Shown: positions 43,147-51,092, counted from the stretch's first letter. The stretch is 64,000 nt of DNA from Rhizobium sophorae (GCF_013087515.1 NZ_JABFCN010000070.1:310001-374000); one strand, 5' to 3'. Notes: generated by a model not told the origin, from the letters alone. Made by a program: numbers and translations.

Positions 43147-43974
43147 ATGCCGACGCCCCCTTTTTCCTCGACACATCCCGTCGTTCTTATCGGTGCCGGA
43201 AACATGGGCGGAGCGATGCTCTCCGGCTGGTTGAAAAGCGGCGTTCCGGGCTCAGCCGTCATCGTTGTCGATCCCGGCCCGTCGCCGGCCATGCTTTCGA
43301 CGATCAACGAGGCTGGCGCGACCCATCTGACCGCGCTTCCTACGGATTTGAAGGCAAGCGTGCTGTTCCTCGCGGTCAAGCCGCAGGTGATGGAGACGGT
43401 GTTGCCGGCGGTGAAGAGTGCCGTCGGGCCGGACACGGTCGTCGTCTCCGTCGCGGCCGGCAAGACGCTCGGTTTCCTCGAGAAACATCTCGGCAAGGCC
43501 GCCATGGTGCGGGCCATGCCGAACACGCCAGCCATGGTCGGGCGCGGCGTCACCGGCGCTTTTGCGAATTCAGGGGTCAGCGATCCGCAACACGAACGCG
43601 TCCATTCCCTTCTGCGCGTCTCGGGGCCGGTCGAATGGGTCCCGGCGGAAGCCGATATCGATGCCGTGACGGCGCTTTCGGGCAGCGGTCCGGCTTATGT
43701 ATTCTATCTCGTCGAATGTATGGCGGAGGCAGGCCGTAAACTCGGCCTGCAGGCGGACCTCGCCATGCGTCTTGCGCGGGAAACAGTCGCGGGGGCTGGT
43801 GAACTCATGCACCAGTCCCCCGACGACGCTTCGCGGCTGCGGGAGAATGTGACCTCTCCCGGCGGCACCACGGCGGCGGCGCTCGCCGTGCTGATGGCCG
43901 AAGACGGCATGCAGCCCTTGTTCGACGCAGCCCTTGCGGCGGCGCGCAAGCGGGCCGAGGAACTGGCTGGCTGA
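43147..43974 (+). CDS. proC: Pyrroline-5-carboxylate reductase
   Basis: A 275-residue P5C reductase, last step of proline synthesis (NADPH-dependent, cytoplasmic). The N-terminal Rossmann motif is VVLIGAGNMGGAMLSGWL. The family signature is in DAVTALSGSGPAYVFYLVECMAEAGRKLGL, with VTSPGGTTAAAL near the C-terminus. The ATG at 43147 is one base after the ybjN stop; the longer frame runs antisense-like through ybjN. Followed ten bases later by the CsaA-like gene. Confidence 0.95.
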   Translation: MPTPPFSSTHPVVLIGAGNMGGAMLSGWLKSGVPGSAVIVVDPGPSPAMLSTINEAGATHLTALPTDLKASVLFLAVKPQVMETVLPAVKSAVGPDTVVVSVAAGKTLGFLEKHLGKAAMVRAMPNTPAMVGRGVTGAFANSGVSDPQHERVHSLLRVSGPVEWVPAEADIDAVTALSGSGPAYVFYLVECMAEAGRKLGLQADLAMRLARETVAGAGELMHQSPDDASRLRENVTSPGGTTAAALAVLMAEDGMQPLFDAALAAARKRAEELAG

Positions 43975-43984
43975 CGGAGACCAT

Positions 43985-44326
43985 ATGGCCGAAGAGATCA
44001 CCTACGCCGATTTCGAGCGTGTCGATATCCGCGTCGGCACGATCATCGAAGCCAGTCCCTTTCCGGAGGCGCGCAAGCCGGCGTTCAAACTCCTGATCGA
44101 TTTCGGTCCTGACATCGGCATTAAAAAATCCTCAGCGCAGATCACCGTGCATTATACGCCGGAAAACCTGATCGGCCGGCAGGTGCTCGGCGTCGTCAAT
44201 TTCCCGCCGCGCCAGATCGGGCCGTTCCGCTCGGAAGTGCTGACGCTGGGTTTCGAGGACGAGAACGGCGCGATCGTGCTTGCTGCGATCGAACAGCCGG
44301 TGCCGAACGGCCGAAAGATGATGTGA
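43985..44326 (+). CDS. tRNA-binding domain protein, CsaA-like
   Basis: A 113-residue OB-fold protein. ADFERVDIRVGTIIEASPFPEARKPAFKLLIDFG is the standard tRNA-binding domain start seen in CsaA, and SSAQITVHYTPENLIGRQVLGVVNFPPRQIG follows, closing with VPNGRKMM. CsaA has been described as a secretion chaperone or tRNA-binding protein. GGAG lies five bases upstream of the ATG at 43985. It forms the end of the ybjN-proC operon. Confidence 0.88.
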   Translation: MAEEITYADFERVDIRVGTIIEASPFPEARKPAFKLLIDFGPDIGIKKSSAQITVHYTPENLIGRQVLGVVNFPPRQIGPFRSEVLTLGFEDENGAIVLAAIEQPVPNGRKMM

Positions 44327-44340
44327 GCGCGAGCTCACAC

Positions 44341-44442
44341 TTAAAGCGCGTCGCGTCGAATTCGGATTCACGCGACGCTTCAAGTCTTTATGTGATGCAA
44401 GTCGTTATCCCAAAACAGCTGCGCACTTGGGCGAATGCATTA
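44341..44442. repeat. Rhizobial palindromic intergenic repeat, copy 2
   Basis: About 102 bases homologous (opposite orientation) to the repeat at 29579-29686. AAGCGCGTCGCG and CGCGACGCTT form the left hairpin; CAAAACAGCTGCGCACTTGGGCGAATGCATTA is the right half. Its last three bases (TTA, 44440-44442) give the TAA stop of the metallo-hydrolase on the minus strand, so the insertion may have redefined that protein's C-terminus. Confidence 0.85.
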
Positions 44443-45135
44443 GTTGTTCGGGGCTTGGCCTGATGTGGCCGCATCGGATCCTCTACGAGGTCTGATCTCC
44501 TGCAGGAATGGATTGCTTCGCCGCTCGTCGCCGATGCGACTGCCGGGGCCGTGGCCGCAGATGAAGCCTACGTCGTCGCCGAGCGGCAATACCTTGTCGC
44601 GGATCGAATCGAGAAGCTGCTGATGATTGCCGCCGGGCAGGTCGGTGCGGCCGATCGAGCCGTTGAAAAGCACGTCGCCGAGATGAGCGAAGTTCTGCGC
44701 ACGGTTGAAATAGATGACGTGGCCGGGGGCGTGGCCGGGCGTGTGATAGACTTCAAATTCATGGGCGCCGAAAGAGATCTTGTCGCCGTCCTTCAGCCAG
44801 CGGTCGGGTACGACGTCGCGCAATCCTGATATGCCGTATTTTTCAGCCTGCGTTTCGATCCGTTGCAGCAGCGGCAGATCGTCCTGATGCGGGCCGACCA
44901 CGTCGATGCCGAGGGCCTCCTTCAATTCACTGGCACCGCCCGCATGGTCGAGATGGCCGTGTGTCAGCCAGATTTCCTTGATGGTCAGGCCGTTCTGGGC
45001 AATCGCCTGCAGGATGAGCGGCACGTCGCCGCCGGGATCGACGACGACGCCTTCCTTGGTATCGGGATCGAAGAAGATCGTGCAGTTCTGCTGGAAGGGT
45101 GTCACCGGAATGATGCCGGCCTGGAGCATGCCCAT
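44440..45135 (-). CDS. MBL-fold metallo-hydrolase (glyoxalase II-like)
   Basis: A 231-residue metallo-beta-lactamase-fold hydrolase. The zinc-binding THGHLDH is at about 57-63. Further ligands follow in HTPGHAPGHVIYF, the AHLGDVLF segment and ICGHGPGS. It resembles the YcbL/GloB subgroup that hydrolyses S-D-lactoylglutathione or related thioesters. The ATG at 45135 has an ideal AAGGAGG five bases upstream. The end (FLQEIRPRRGSDAATSGQ) is longer than usual and the stop falls in the repeat at 44341-44442, so part of the tail may be read-through into flanking DNA. Confidence 0.88.
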   Translation of the reverse strand: MGMLQAGIIPVTPFQQNCTIFFDPDTKEGVVVDPGGDVPLILQAIAQNGLTIKEIWLTHGHLDHAGGASELKEALGIDVVGPHQDDLPLLQRIETQAEKYGISGLRDVVPDRWLKDGDKISFGAHEFEVYHTPGHAPGHVIYFNRAQNFAHLGDVLFNGSIGRTDLPGGNHQQLLDSIRDKVLPLGDDVGFICGHGPGSRIGDERRSNPFLQEIRPRRGSDAATSGQAPNN

Positions 45136-45421
45136 ATGTGCCTCCTTGGTGTCTCTGTTGCTTCGGGTATAGTCCGAAACCACGGCAAGGATAGCCGGAA
45201 TCTTCCGCCATTGCGGCCTGCCTCACGGCAAAAAGACGGACTGAAACAAGAGTTTATGCCTCTCTTCGCCATTGTCGTAGAGCGGAAAAATCGAATTTTC
45301 TTCAATTCTTCAAGGCACTTGGATGAAATCTCCCACAAGCGGCATTTCGCTGGGCGGAGTGCCGGGGAACATCGTGGAACCCCGTGCGTTGTCAGCCCAT
45401 CGAAACCAAGGAGACGCTCAC

Positions 45422-46039
45422 ATGACCTTGAAGAGAAACATTCTGTTGGCTGGAGCCGTGCTCCTGGCAAGCGGTGGTCTTGCGCAGGCGGAGATGATGG
45501 CCACGACGGTCAACGATCTCAATGTTCGCGCCGGCCCGGGGCCGCAATATCCGACGGTCGGCCTTGCTACCCGCGGTTCGACCGCGGTGCTTGATGGCTG
45601 CATCGAAGGCAGCCGCTGGTGCCGTGTCGACGTCAACGGCATGCGCGGCTGGGTCTATGCCGATTATCTGCAGGTCGATCATGGCGGCAGCTCTGTCATC
45701 GTCGAACAGCACCGCGCCGAGATCGGCGTTCCCAGCGTGACTTACGAGTCCACCGCAAGTGTCGTTCCGGCCGATCCGCAGCCGGCACCGGGCGACGAGT
45801 TGCTCGGCCCCGTCGGAGCGGTCGAGACCATCACCCCGCCGGAGACGGTCCGCACCTATATCGACACCAATCCGGGCCAGACGGTGCAGCTTGGAGGCGA
45901 CGTCGTCGTCGGCGCGGAAGTGCCTGGCGATGTCACCTTCCAGACGATTCCCGACTACGAGTACCGCTATACGAGGATCAACGATCGGCCGGTGCTGGTC
46001 GATCCCGGTACGCGCCGGATCGTCTACGTCTATCAATGA
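45422..46039 (+). CDS. SH3 domain and DUF1236 secreted protein
   Basis: A 205-residue exported protein. The signal peptide is LKRNILLAGAVLLASGGLAQA (ending near residue 22), and AAGGAG eight bases upstream of 45422 fixes the start. A bacterial SH3 domain follows (TTVNDLNVRAGPGPQYPTVG, then GCIEGSRWCRVDVNGMRGWVYADYL). The C-terminal DUF1236 has VVVGAEVPGDVTFQTIPDYEYRYTRINDRPVLVDPGTRRIVYVY. Such proteins are frequent in rhizobia; the SH3 part probably binds cell-wall material. Confidence 0.87.
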   Translation: MTLKRNILLAGAVLLASGGLAQAEMMATTVNDLNVRAGPGPQYPTVGLATRGSTAVLDGCIEGSRWCRVDVNGMRGWVYADYLQVDHGGSSVIVEQHRAEIGVPSVTYESTASVVPADPQPAPGDELLGPVGAVETITPPETVRTYIDTNPGQTVQLGGDVVVGAEVPGDVTFQTIPDYEYRYTRINDRPVLVDPGTRRIVYVYQ

Positions 46040-46217
46040 GTGACAGGAACTGAGGCGAGGCGGACATCGGACCGCCTCGTTCCGGGGCGCTTCTCCCTGC
46101 CTTAATCCCGCATCGGTTGATTTTTCTTAACGCTTTCCTCCAAAATATGATAAAATACTAATATGCCGAAGGTTCGGCGTGGATCGGCGATCGGGGAGAT
46201 CGCCAGAGGAGGAAATC

Positions 46218-46487
46218 ATGGAAGCCCTACTTCCGCTCATCACACAATTGATTGCCGGTGCAATCGGCGGCAATGCCGCGAGCGCCGCTTTGAAGCAGCA
46301 GGCGATCAACGTCGTCGCCCGTACGATCGCCGGTGCGATCGGCGGTGTCGCCGGCGGCATGCTGCTCAGCATGGTCGGTGGGGAAGCGGCTATGACCGGC
46401 CTGATCGCCGACGGCATCGGCGGCCTGATCGGCGGCGGCATTCTGTCGACGCTTGCCGGACTGGTCATGGCACGGGCGCATAGATAA
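46218..46487 (+). CDS. Small glycine-zipper membrane protein
   Basis: An 89-residue protein with two or three hydrophobic segments built of GxxxG-type repeats: TQLIAGAIGGNAASAAL, then TIAGAIGGVAGGMLLSMVG and LIADGIGGLIGGGILSTLAGLV. AGAGGAGG upstream of the ATG at 46218 is an excellent ribosome-binding site. No family name recognised, but such proteins are common in rhizobia. It could be a membrane-embedded oligomer or small pore. It is followed 20 bases later by a repeat element. Confidence 0.78.
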   Translation: MEALLPLITQLIAGAIGGNAASAALKQQAINVVARTIAGAIGGVAGGMLLSMVGGEAAMTGLIADGIGGLIGGGILSTLAGLVMARAHR

Positions 46488-46507
46488 AAGGCCCGACGGG
46501 TCTGTAT

Positions 46508-46614
46508 CTACAGCGCCGCGCGTCTTTTCAGACGCGCAAAAGACGCTGTAGCACTTTGACTGCTGCATAATTTCATCCTTAAGTCGATTCCGATTTAAGG
46601 AACTATGCGGTAGT
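46508..46614. repeat. Rhizobial palindromic repeat of a second family
   Basis: Two hairpins in tandem. Left: outer arms CTACAGCG and CGCTGTAG (46508-46515 and 46544-46551) around a perfect inner stem GCGCGTCT/AGACGCGC (46518-46525 and 46530-46537). Right: CCTTAAGTCG/CGATTTAAGG (46577-46586 and 46591-46600) inside GCATA/TATGC flanks. Pattern known from rhizobial intergenic regions. The left hairpin may also terminate the preceding gene. Confidence 0.8.
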
Positions 46615-46635
46615 CGGACCGATTGCGTGAGGGCC

Positions 46636-46826
46636 TTATTCGGCGGCCATCGCCGCCGGATAGACTTCCTTCGTGTCGTCGTTCATCAGTGTTTCGAGAT
46701 CGTCAACGGGCGCGCTCGCCGGGTCAGCTCATGGATCTTGGCGCCTTTCCAGGCGACGAACTCGCCGTTGAACCATATTTGGCCGTCCGGGTGGGCGAAA
46801 TGAACTGAAGCCTCCCTAACCCCATC
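46636..46826 (-). pseudogene. Chimeric remnant with the N-terminus of a branched-chain aminotransferase (ilvE-like)
   Basis: On the minus strand, 46722-46802 reads HFAHPDGQIWFNGEFVAWKGAKIHELT, the N-terminal segment of class IV branched-chain aminotransferases, with no start codon upstream. The frame then stops at TGA within about 14 codons. In another frame, 46636-46725 reads ADPASAPVDDLETLMNDDTK, then EVYPAAMAAE and TAA, resembling the intact C-terminus of a different or deleted protein. The two overlap at GCTGACCCGG. It looks like a gene that lost its middle and frame. Confidence 0.6.
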
Positions 46827-47078
46827 CGGCGCTTCACGCGCTATGCCTGTTGATTGTTGTCCCCATTACGTTTTATCCACAGACGCAAGGGGAGATCGCG
46901 TATTGCGTCGGAGTGCCGGACGGGCCTTGGTTTCCAGGGAAATGCCAGGGAAATGAGGGACCGTACGGGGCTCCCGCAGAGGTGGCGGAAGCTAATAGCG
47001 ACGCAAATTTGTGTCAATGAGGCTGACATATCTTCGCGAAAGCTTCCAGCAGCGCGCGGAAAAGAAAGGAAATGCCGA
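46827..47078. other. Region upstream of the MarR/OmpR/kinase operon
   Basis: About 250 bases with no gene. It contains an 11-base tandem direct repeat, CCAGGGAAATG, at 46934-46944 and 46945-46955, which could be a regulator site. Long open frames here lack ribosome-binding sites. Confidence 0.35.
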
Positions 47079-47570
47079 TTGTCACGACAGCCCGGCCCGA
47101 AAGCAGGCAAGCCAGAGCCGCTGGCCACGCCGATGGAAGACACTGAGATCATCGATTTCGAGATCATCGAGCTGTTCTTCTTCGCCTATCGCGACTTCGT
47201 TTCCGATCCTGATGCTATCCTCGAGAAGAGCGGCTTTGGCCGGGCGCATCACCGCGTCGTGCATTTCGTCAACCGCAATCCCGGCATGACGGTAGCCGAT
47301 CTTCTCGAAACGCTGAAGATCACCAAGCAGAGCCTTGCAAGGGTGCTGAAACAGCTGATCGATTCAGGCTATATTCGCCAGGTGGCAGGTCCGGAGGACC
47401 GGCGGCAGCGCAAGCTCTATCCGACGAAATCGGGGCGAGAGCTGGCGCTTGCCCTTGCCGAGCCGCAATCGCGCCGCATTGAGCGGGCATTCGAAGGGGC
47501 TTCTGCGGAGGTGCGGGAGGGCGTAAAAGCTTTCCTTAGCGGCATGCGGGACAGACAGAAGGCGGATTGA
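47079..47570 (+). CDS. MarR family regulator (PetP-like)
   Basis: A 163-residue winged-helix MarR regulator: FFFAYRDFVSDPDAILEKSGFGRAHHRVVHFVNRNPGMTVADLLETLKITKQSLARVLKQLIDSGYIRQ, with the wing in RQVAGPEDRRQRKLYPT. I chose a TTG at 47079, because AAAGGA lies eight bases upstream; the first ATG (47133, MEDTEI) has no visible ribosome-binding site and would give 145 residues. The gene abuts a response regulator, as petP abuts petR in Rhodobacter capsulatus, where both are needed for bc1 expression. Here the petABC genes are 23 kb away. Confidence 0.82.
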   Translation: MSRQPGPKAGKPEPLATPMEDTEIIDFEIIELFFFAYRDFVSDPDAILEKSGFGRAHHRVVHFVNRNPGMTVADLLETLKITKQSLARVLKQLIDSGYIRQVAGPEDRRQRKLYPTKSGRELALALAEPQSRRIERAFEGASAEVREGVKAFLSGMRDRQKAD

Positions 47571-48272
47571 ATGGCGGTCAAGACAGATATTTCCGACGAT
47601 GCGGCGCACTTGCTTGTGGTTGATGACGACTCCCGCATCCGCGCGCTGCTCAATCGTTATCTCGCCGAGAACGGCTTCCGCGTCACCGTCGCCGCCGACG
47701 GCGCCGAGGCGCAGCGCAAGCTTACGGGTCTCGATTTCGACCTGATCATCATGGATGTGATGATGCCCGGCGAATCCGGCATCGACGTCACCCGCGGGCT
47801 TCGCGCCATCAAGAACGTCCCGATCATCATGCTGACGGCGCTGGCCGAATCGGGCAACCGCATCGAAGGCCTCGAGGCAGGCGCCGACGACTATCTTTCC
47901 AAGCCCTTCGACCCGCGCGAACTGGTGCTGCGTATCAACAACATCCTGCGCCGCAACGCCGGCGGCGAGGGACCGAAGATCGAACAGGTGATGTTCGGCC
48001 CCTACACTTTCTCGCTGACCCGCAAGGAGCTGAAGAAAGCCAGCGAGGTGATCCGGCTCACCGACCGCGAGCAGGAGATCATGCTGCTCTTTGCGCGGCG
48101 CGCCGGCGATACGATCCCCCGCCATGAACTGATCGGCAACGATACCGAAGTCGGCGAGCGGACGATCGACGTGCAGATCAACCGGCTGAGGCGTAAGATC
48201 GAGGACGATCCCGCCAATCCCGTGTGGCTGCAGACCGTGCGCGGCATCGGATACAGGCTGAGCATCGACTAA
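47571..48272 (+). CDS. OmpR-family response regulator (PetR-like)
   Basis: A 233-residue two-domain regulator. The receiver has acidic residues DDD near 21-24, the phospho-acceptor D62 (DLIIMDVMMPG), T/S in IIMLTALAE and K in YLSKPFDPREL. The winged-helix DNA-binding domain includes REQEIMLLFARRAGDTIPRHEL and RTIDVQINRLRRKIEDDPANPVWLQTVRGIGYRL. The ATG at 47571 follows the MarR stop with no gap, and AAGGCGG of the preceding codons acts as its ribosome-binding site. Together with the next kinase gene it forms a three-gene signalling unit. Confidence 0.92.
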   Translation: MAVKTDISDDAAHLLVVDDDSRIRALLNRYLAENGFRVTVAADGAEAQRKLTGLDFDLIIMDVMMPGESGIDVTRGLRAIKNVPIIMLTALAESGNRIEGLEAGADDYLSKPFDPRELVLRINNILRRNAGGEGPKIEQVMFGPYTFSLTRKELKKASEVIRLTDREQEIMLLFARRAGDTIPRHELIGNDTEVGERTIDVQINRLRRKIEDDPANPVWLQTVRGIGYRLSID

Positions 48273-48296
48273 ACTCAAGGTTCGGGACCGGCGCTG

Positions 48297-49673
48297 ATGG
48301 TGACGATCGACAGCTTGCGGCGGGAAGACCGCACTTCTGCGCCGGGCTGGCGCTCGATCGTCCGCTGGTTGCGCCGGCGGCTGCCGACCGGACTTTACGC
48401 GCGTTCGCTGCTGATCATCATCATTCCGATGGTGCTCTTGCAATCCGTCGTCGCCGCCGTCTTCATGGAGCGCCACTGGCAAATGGTGACGGAGCGGCTG
48501 TCGCTTGCTGTCACCCGTGACATCGCCGCGATCATCGAGATCATCGAGACCTATCCGCAGAATTCGGATTATAGTGAGATCATCCGCATCGCCCGCGACC
48601 AGCTCAGCCTGCAGATTTCGATCGAGCCGGACGGCGATCTGCCGCCACCGCGCGTCAAGCCGTTCTTCTCGATCCTCGACGGCATCCTCAGCGACGAGAT
48701 CACCGACGAGATCCATCGGCCTTTCTGGATCGACACGGTCGGCAACTCGAACCTCGTCGAGATCCGCATCAAACTCGACAACAAGATCCTGCGGGTGCTG
48801 ACCAAGCGCAGCCAGACCTATGCTTCGAACACCCATATCTTCATTGTCTGGATGGTCGGCACCTCGCTGGTGCTGATCGGCATCTCGATCCTCTTCCTGC
48901 GCGGGCAGATCCGGCCGATCCTGACCTTGGCGCGAGCGGCCGAAAGCTTCGGCAAGGGGCAGAAGCCCGATAATTTCTATCCGCGGGGCGCCGACGAGGT
49001 CAGGCGCGCCGGCCTTGCCTTCATCCTGATGCGCGAGCGAATCGAACGACAGATCGAGCAGCGCACGGCGATGCTCTCCGGCGTCAGCCATGATCTGCGC
49101 ACCATCCTCACCCGCTTCAAGCTGCAACTGGCGCTGGCCGGCGACAATCCCGATCTGCATGGGCTGAACGACGACGTCAACGATATGCAGACCATGCTGG
49201 AAGCCTACATGGCCTTCGCGCGCGGCGAGGTCGAAGAGGATGTCGGCGAGCTGAAACTGAGCGAGATCTTCGCAAAGCTGGAATCCGATTTCGCCCTGCA
49301 CGGTAAAAAATTCAGCTATTCCATCGAAGGCGACGACGACATCTCCGTCAGGCCGAACGCCTTCATGCGTCTTGTCACCAACCTCGCTTCGAACGCGCGC
49401 CGGTATGCCGATAGGCTCGACATCGAGGCCAAGCACAATGCCAAATGGCTAACCGTCATCTTCGACGATGACGGGCCTGGCATTCCCGAAAAGAACCGTG
49501 AGGACGTGTTCAAGCCGTTCTTCCGGCTGGATACGGCGCGTAACCTCGATGCATCAGGCACCGGGCTCGGCCTGGCGATCGCCCGCGACATTGCCCGCAG
49601 CCACGGCGGCAACGTCACGCTCGGCGACAGTCCGCTCGGTGGGCTGAGGGCAACGATCCGCATTCCGGCTTAA
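48297..49673 (+). CDS. Sensor histidine kinase (EnvZ-like)
   Basis: A 458-residue inner-membrane kinase. Transmembrane helices lie at about 38-57 (LLIIIIPMVLLQSVVAAVFM) and 181-201 (IFIVWMVGTSLVLIGISILFL), flanking a periplasmic sensor of about 120 residues. HAMP follows, then the phospho-acceptor H265 (SGVSHDLRTILTRFKLQL). The ATPase N-box is NLASNARRYAD, and the G-boxes are FDDDGPGIP and GTGLGLAIARDIARSHGG. It starts 24 bases after the response regulator and is its probable partner. Overlaps the convergent HxlR gene by four bases. Confidence 0.92.
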   Translation: MVTIDSLRREDRTSAPGWRSIVRWLRRRLPTGLYARSLLIIIIPMVLLQSVVAAVFMERHWQMVTERLSLAVTRDIAAIIEIIETYPQNSDYSEIIRIARDQLSLQISIEPDGDLPPPRVKPFFSILDGILSDEITDEIHRPFWIDTVGNSNLVEIRIKLDNKILRVLTKRSQTYASNTHIFIVWMVGTSLVLIGISILFLRGQIRPILTLARAAESFGKGQKPDNFYPRGADEVRRAGLAFILMRERIERQIEQRTAMLSGVSHDLRTILTRFKLQLALAGDNPDLHGLNDDVNDMQTMLEAYMAFARGEVEEDVGELKLSEIFAKLESDFALHGKKFSYSIEGDDDISVRPNAFMRLVTNLASNARRYADRLDIEAKHNAKWLTVIFDDDGPGIPEKNREDVFKPFFRLDTARNLDASGTGLGLAIARDIARSHGGNVTLGDSPLGGLRATIRIPA

Positions 49674-50065
49674 GCGTTGGCGGTAGCTGTCAGCTTGACG
49701 GCTTTGCGCGCATCGAAATCGTCCAGGCGTTGGACGATCCAGCGCCAGAGCGCGGCGACCTGCATGAGGAGATCGCGTCCGAGCGGCGTCAATTCGTATT
49801 CGACGCGCGGCGGCACTTCGGGATAGAGCGTGCGGATGACGAGGCCATCCCTTTCGAGGGTGCGCAGCGTCTGCGTCAACACTTTCTGGCTGATGCCATC
49901 GACCCTCTCCATAAGGCGCGAGAAGCGCAGCGGCGCGCCGGCATCGGAGAGCACATGCAGGATGCGCAGCGGCCATTTCGCCGCCGCCCGTTCGATCAGT
50001 TCACGGGCCCGCCCATCCTGTTCGTCCGTCATGCGGCTGCAGAAATCGAACATGTCGCTGCTCAC
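49670..50065 (-). CDS. HxlR-type winged-helix regulator
   Basis: A 131-residue HxlR/MarR-like repressor. Typical segments: ERAAAKWPLRILHVLSDAGAPLRFSRLMERVDGISQKVLTQTLRTLERDGLVIRTLYPEVPPRVEYELTPLG. The start at 50065 is a GTG with GAGG eight bases upstream, giving the usual length; longer frames begin in the promoter area shared with the divergent SDR gene. HxlR proteins commonly control the neighbouring gene, so it may regulate the oxidoreductase at 50166. Effector unknown. Confidence 0.85.
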   Translation of the reverse strand: MSSDMFDFCSRMTDEQDGRARELIERAAAKWPLRILHVLSDAGAPLRFSRLMERVDGISQKVLTQTLRTLERDGLVIRTLYPEVPPRVEYELTPLGRDLLMQVAALWRWIVQRLDDFDARKAVKLTATANA

Positions 50066-50165
50066 GTCAGTTACCTCAAGGTGCGTATAGATCGTCTGGG
50101 TACCTTCTTTCGATCGGATACAATAGACCATAGATGAACCGGGAACCAAACAAGGAGGGTTTCCG

Positions 50166-51032
50166 ATGTTCAGAGTCTGGTTGATAACAGGGAGTTCGCG
50201 CGGTCTCGGCCGGGCGCTGGCCGAGGCGGTATTGGCCGCCGGCGACAATCTGGTGGCGACAGCGCGCGATCCCGGCCAGCTTGCCGAACTTTCCGAGCGG
50301 TATGGCAATCAGGTCCTGACGCTGGCGCTTGACGTGACCGACGAGGCGGCAGCAGCGGCCGCAGTCAAGGTTGGTGTGAAGAGGTTCGGGCGCATCGACG
50401 TGCTTGTCAACAATGCCGGCTACGGCAATGTCGGCTCGATCGAGGATACCAGCCTTGCCGATTTCCGGGCCCAGATCGAGACCAACCTCTTCGGCACGAT
50501 CATTATGACCAAGGCAGTCATCGCCCTGATGCGCGGGCAGGGAGCGGGACACATCATCCAGTTCTCGTCCGTCGGCGGCCGGATTGGACCTGCCGGGCGC
50601 GGCGCCTATTCGGCGGCGAAATTCGGTGTCGAGGGCTTTTCCGAGGTGTTGTCGAAAGAGGTCGCGCCGTTCGGCATCAGGGTAACGGTGATCGAGCCCG
50701 GCGGCTTCAGGACCGATTTCGCCGGCTCTTCGACGGTGCTTGCCGAAGGGCGACAGGACTATGCGGAGACGGTCGGCGCTACGGTGCGCTTCCAGCGTGA
50801 ATATGATGGTCGCCAGCCCGGTGATCCTGCCAAAGCGGCTGCGGTCATCATCCACATCGCCGATCTCGACGAGCCGCCATTCCGGCTGCTGCTCGGCAGC
50901 GATGCGGTCCACAATGTCGAAAAGGCGGATGCGGCGCGTATCGAAGCCGATCGGATGTGGCGCACCGTCAGCGTCTCGACCGATTTTGACGCAGAGGCCG
51001 AGTCGCTACCTTGGAAAAAGAAGGCCGGTTGA
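50166..51032 (+). CDS. Short-chain dehydrogenase/reductase
   Basis: A 288-residue SDR oxidoreductase. Cofactor-binding TGSSRGLGRAL (8-18) is of the classical TGxxxGxG type; NNAGYG, the SSVGG serine, and the catalytic YSAAK (YxxxK) are all present. The N-terminus WLITGSSRGLGRALAEAV is common in SDRs acting on unknown small molecules. GGAGGG upstream supports the ATG at 50166. It is divergent from the HxlR regulator, with about 100 bases between them. Substrate unknown. Confidence 0.88.
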   Translation: MFRVWLITGSSRGLGRALAEAVLAAGDNLVATARDPGQLAELSERYGNQVLTLALDVTDEAAAAAAVKVGVKRFGRIDVLVNNAGYGNVGSIEDTSLADFRAQIETNLFGTIIMTKAVIALMRGQGAGHIIQFSSVGGRIGPAGRGAYSAAKFGVEGFSEVLSKEVAPFGIRVTVIEPGGFRTDFAGSSTVLAEGRQDYAETVGATVRFQREYDGRQPGDPAKAAAVIIHIADLDEPPFRLLLGSDAVHNVEKADAARIEADRMWRTVSVSTDFDAEAESLPWKKKAG

Positions 51033-51045
51033 CCCAGGCAAAACA

Positions 51046-51071
51046 AAAGCGCCGCTGAAAAGCGGCGCTTT
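51046..51071. terminator. Bidirectional terminator between SDR and BA14K genes
   Basis: Perfect stem AAAGCGCCGCT/AGCGGCGCTTT (51046-51056 and 51061-51071) with a GAAA loop. T-runs follow on both strands (TTT on plus, TTTTGTTTT on minus), so it ends both convergent genes. Confidence 0.85.
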
Positions 51072-51092
51072 GCATCAAGGATATTCGACGAT

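Noticed and set aside
47364..49436. 690-codon minus-strand open frame under the response regulator and kinase genes
   Set aside because: Antisense shadow of two well-recognised signalling genes; composition is not protein-like.
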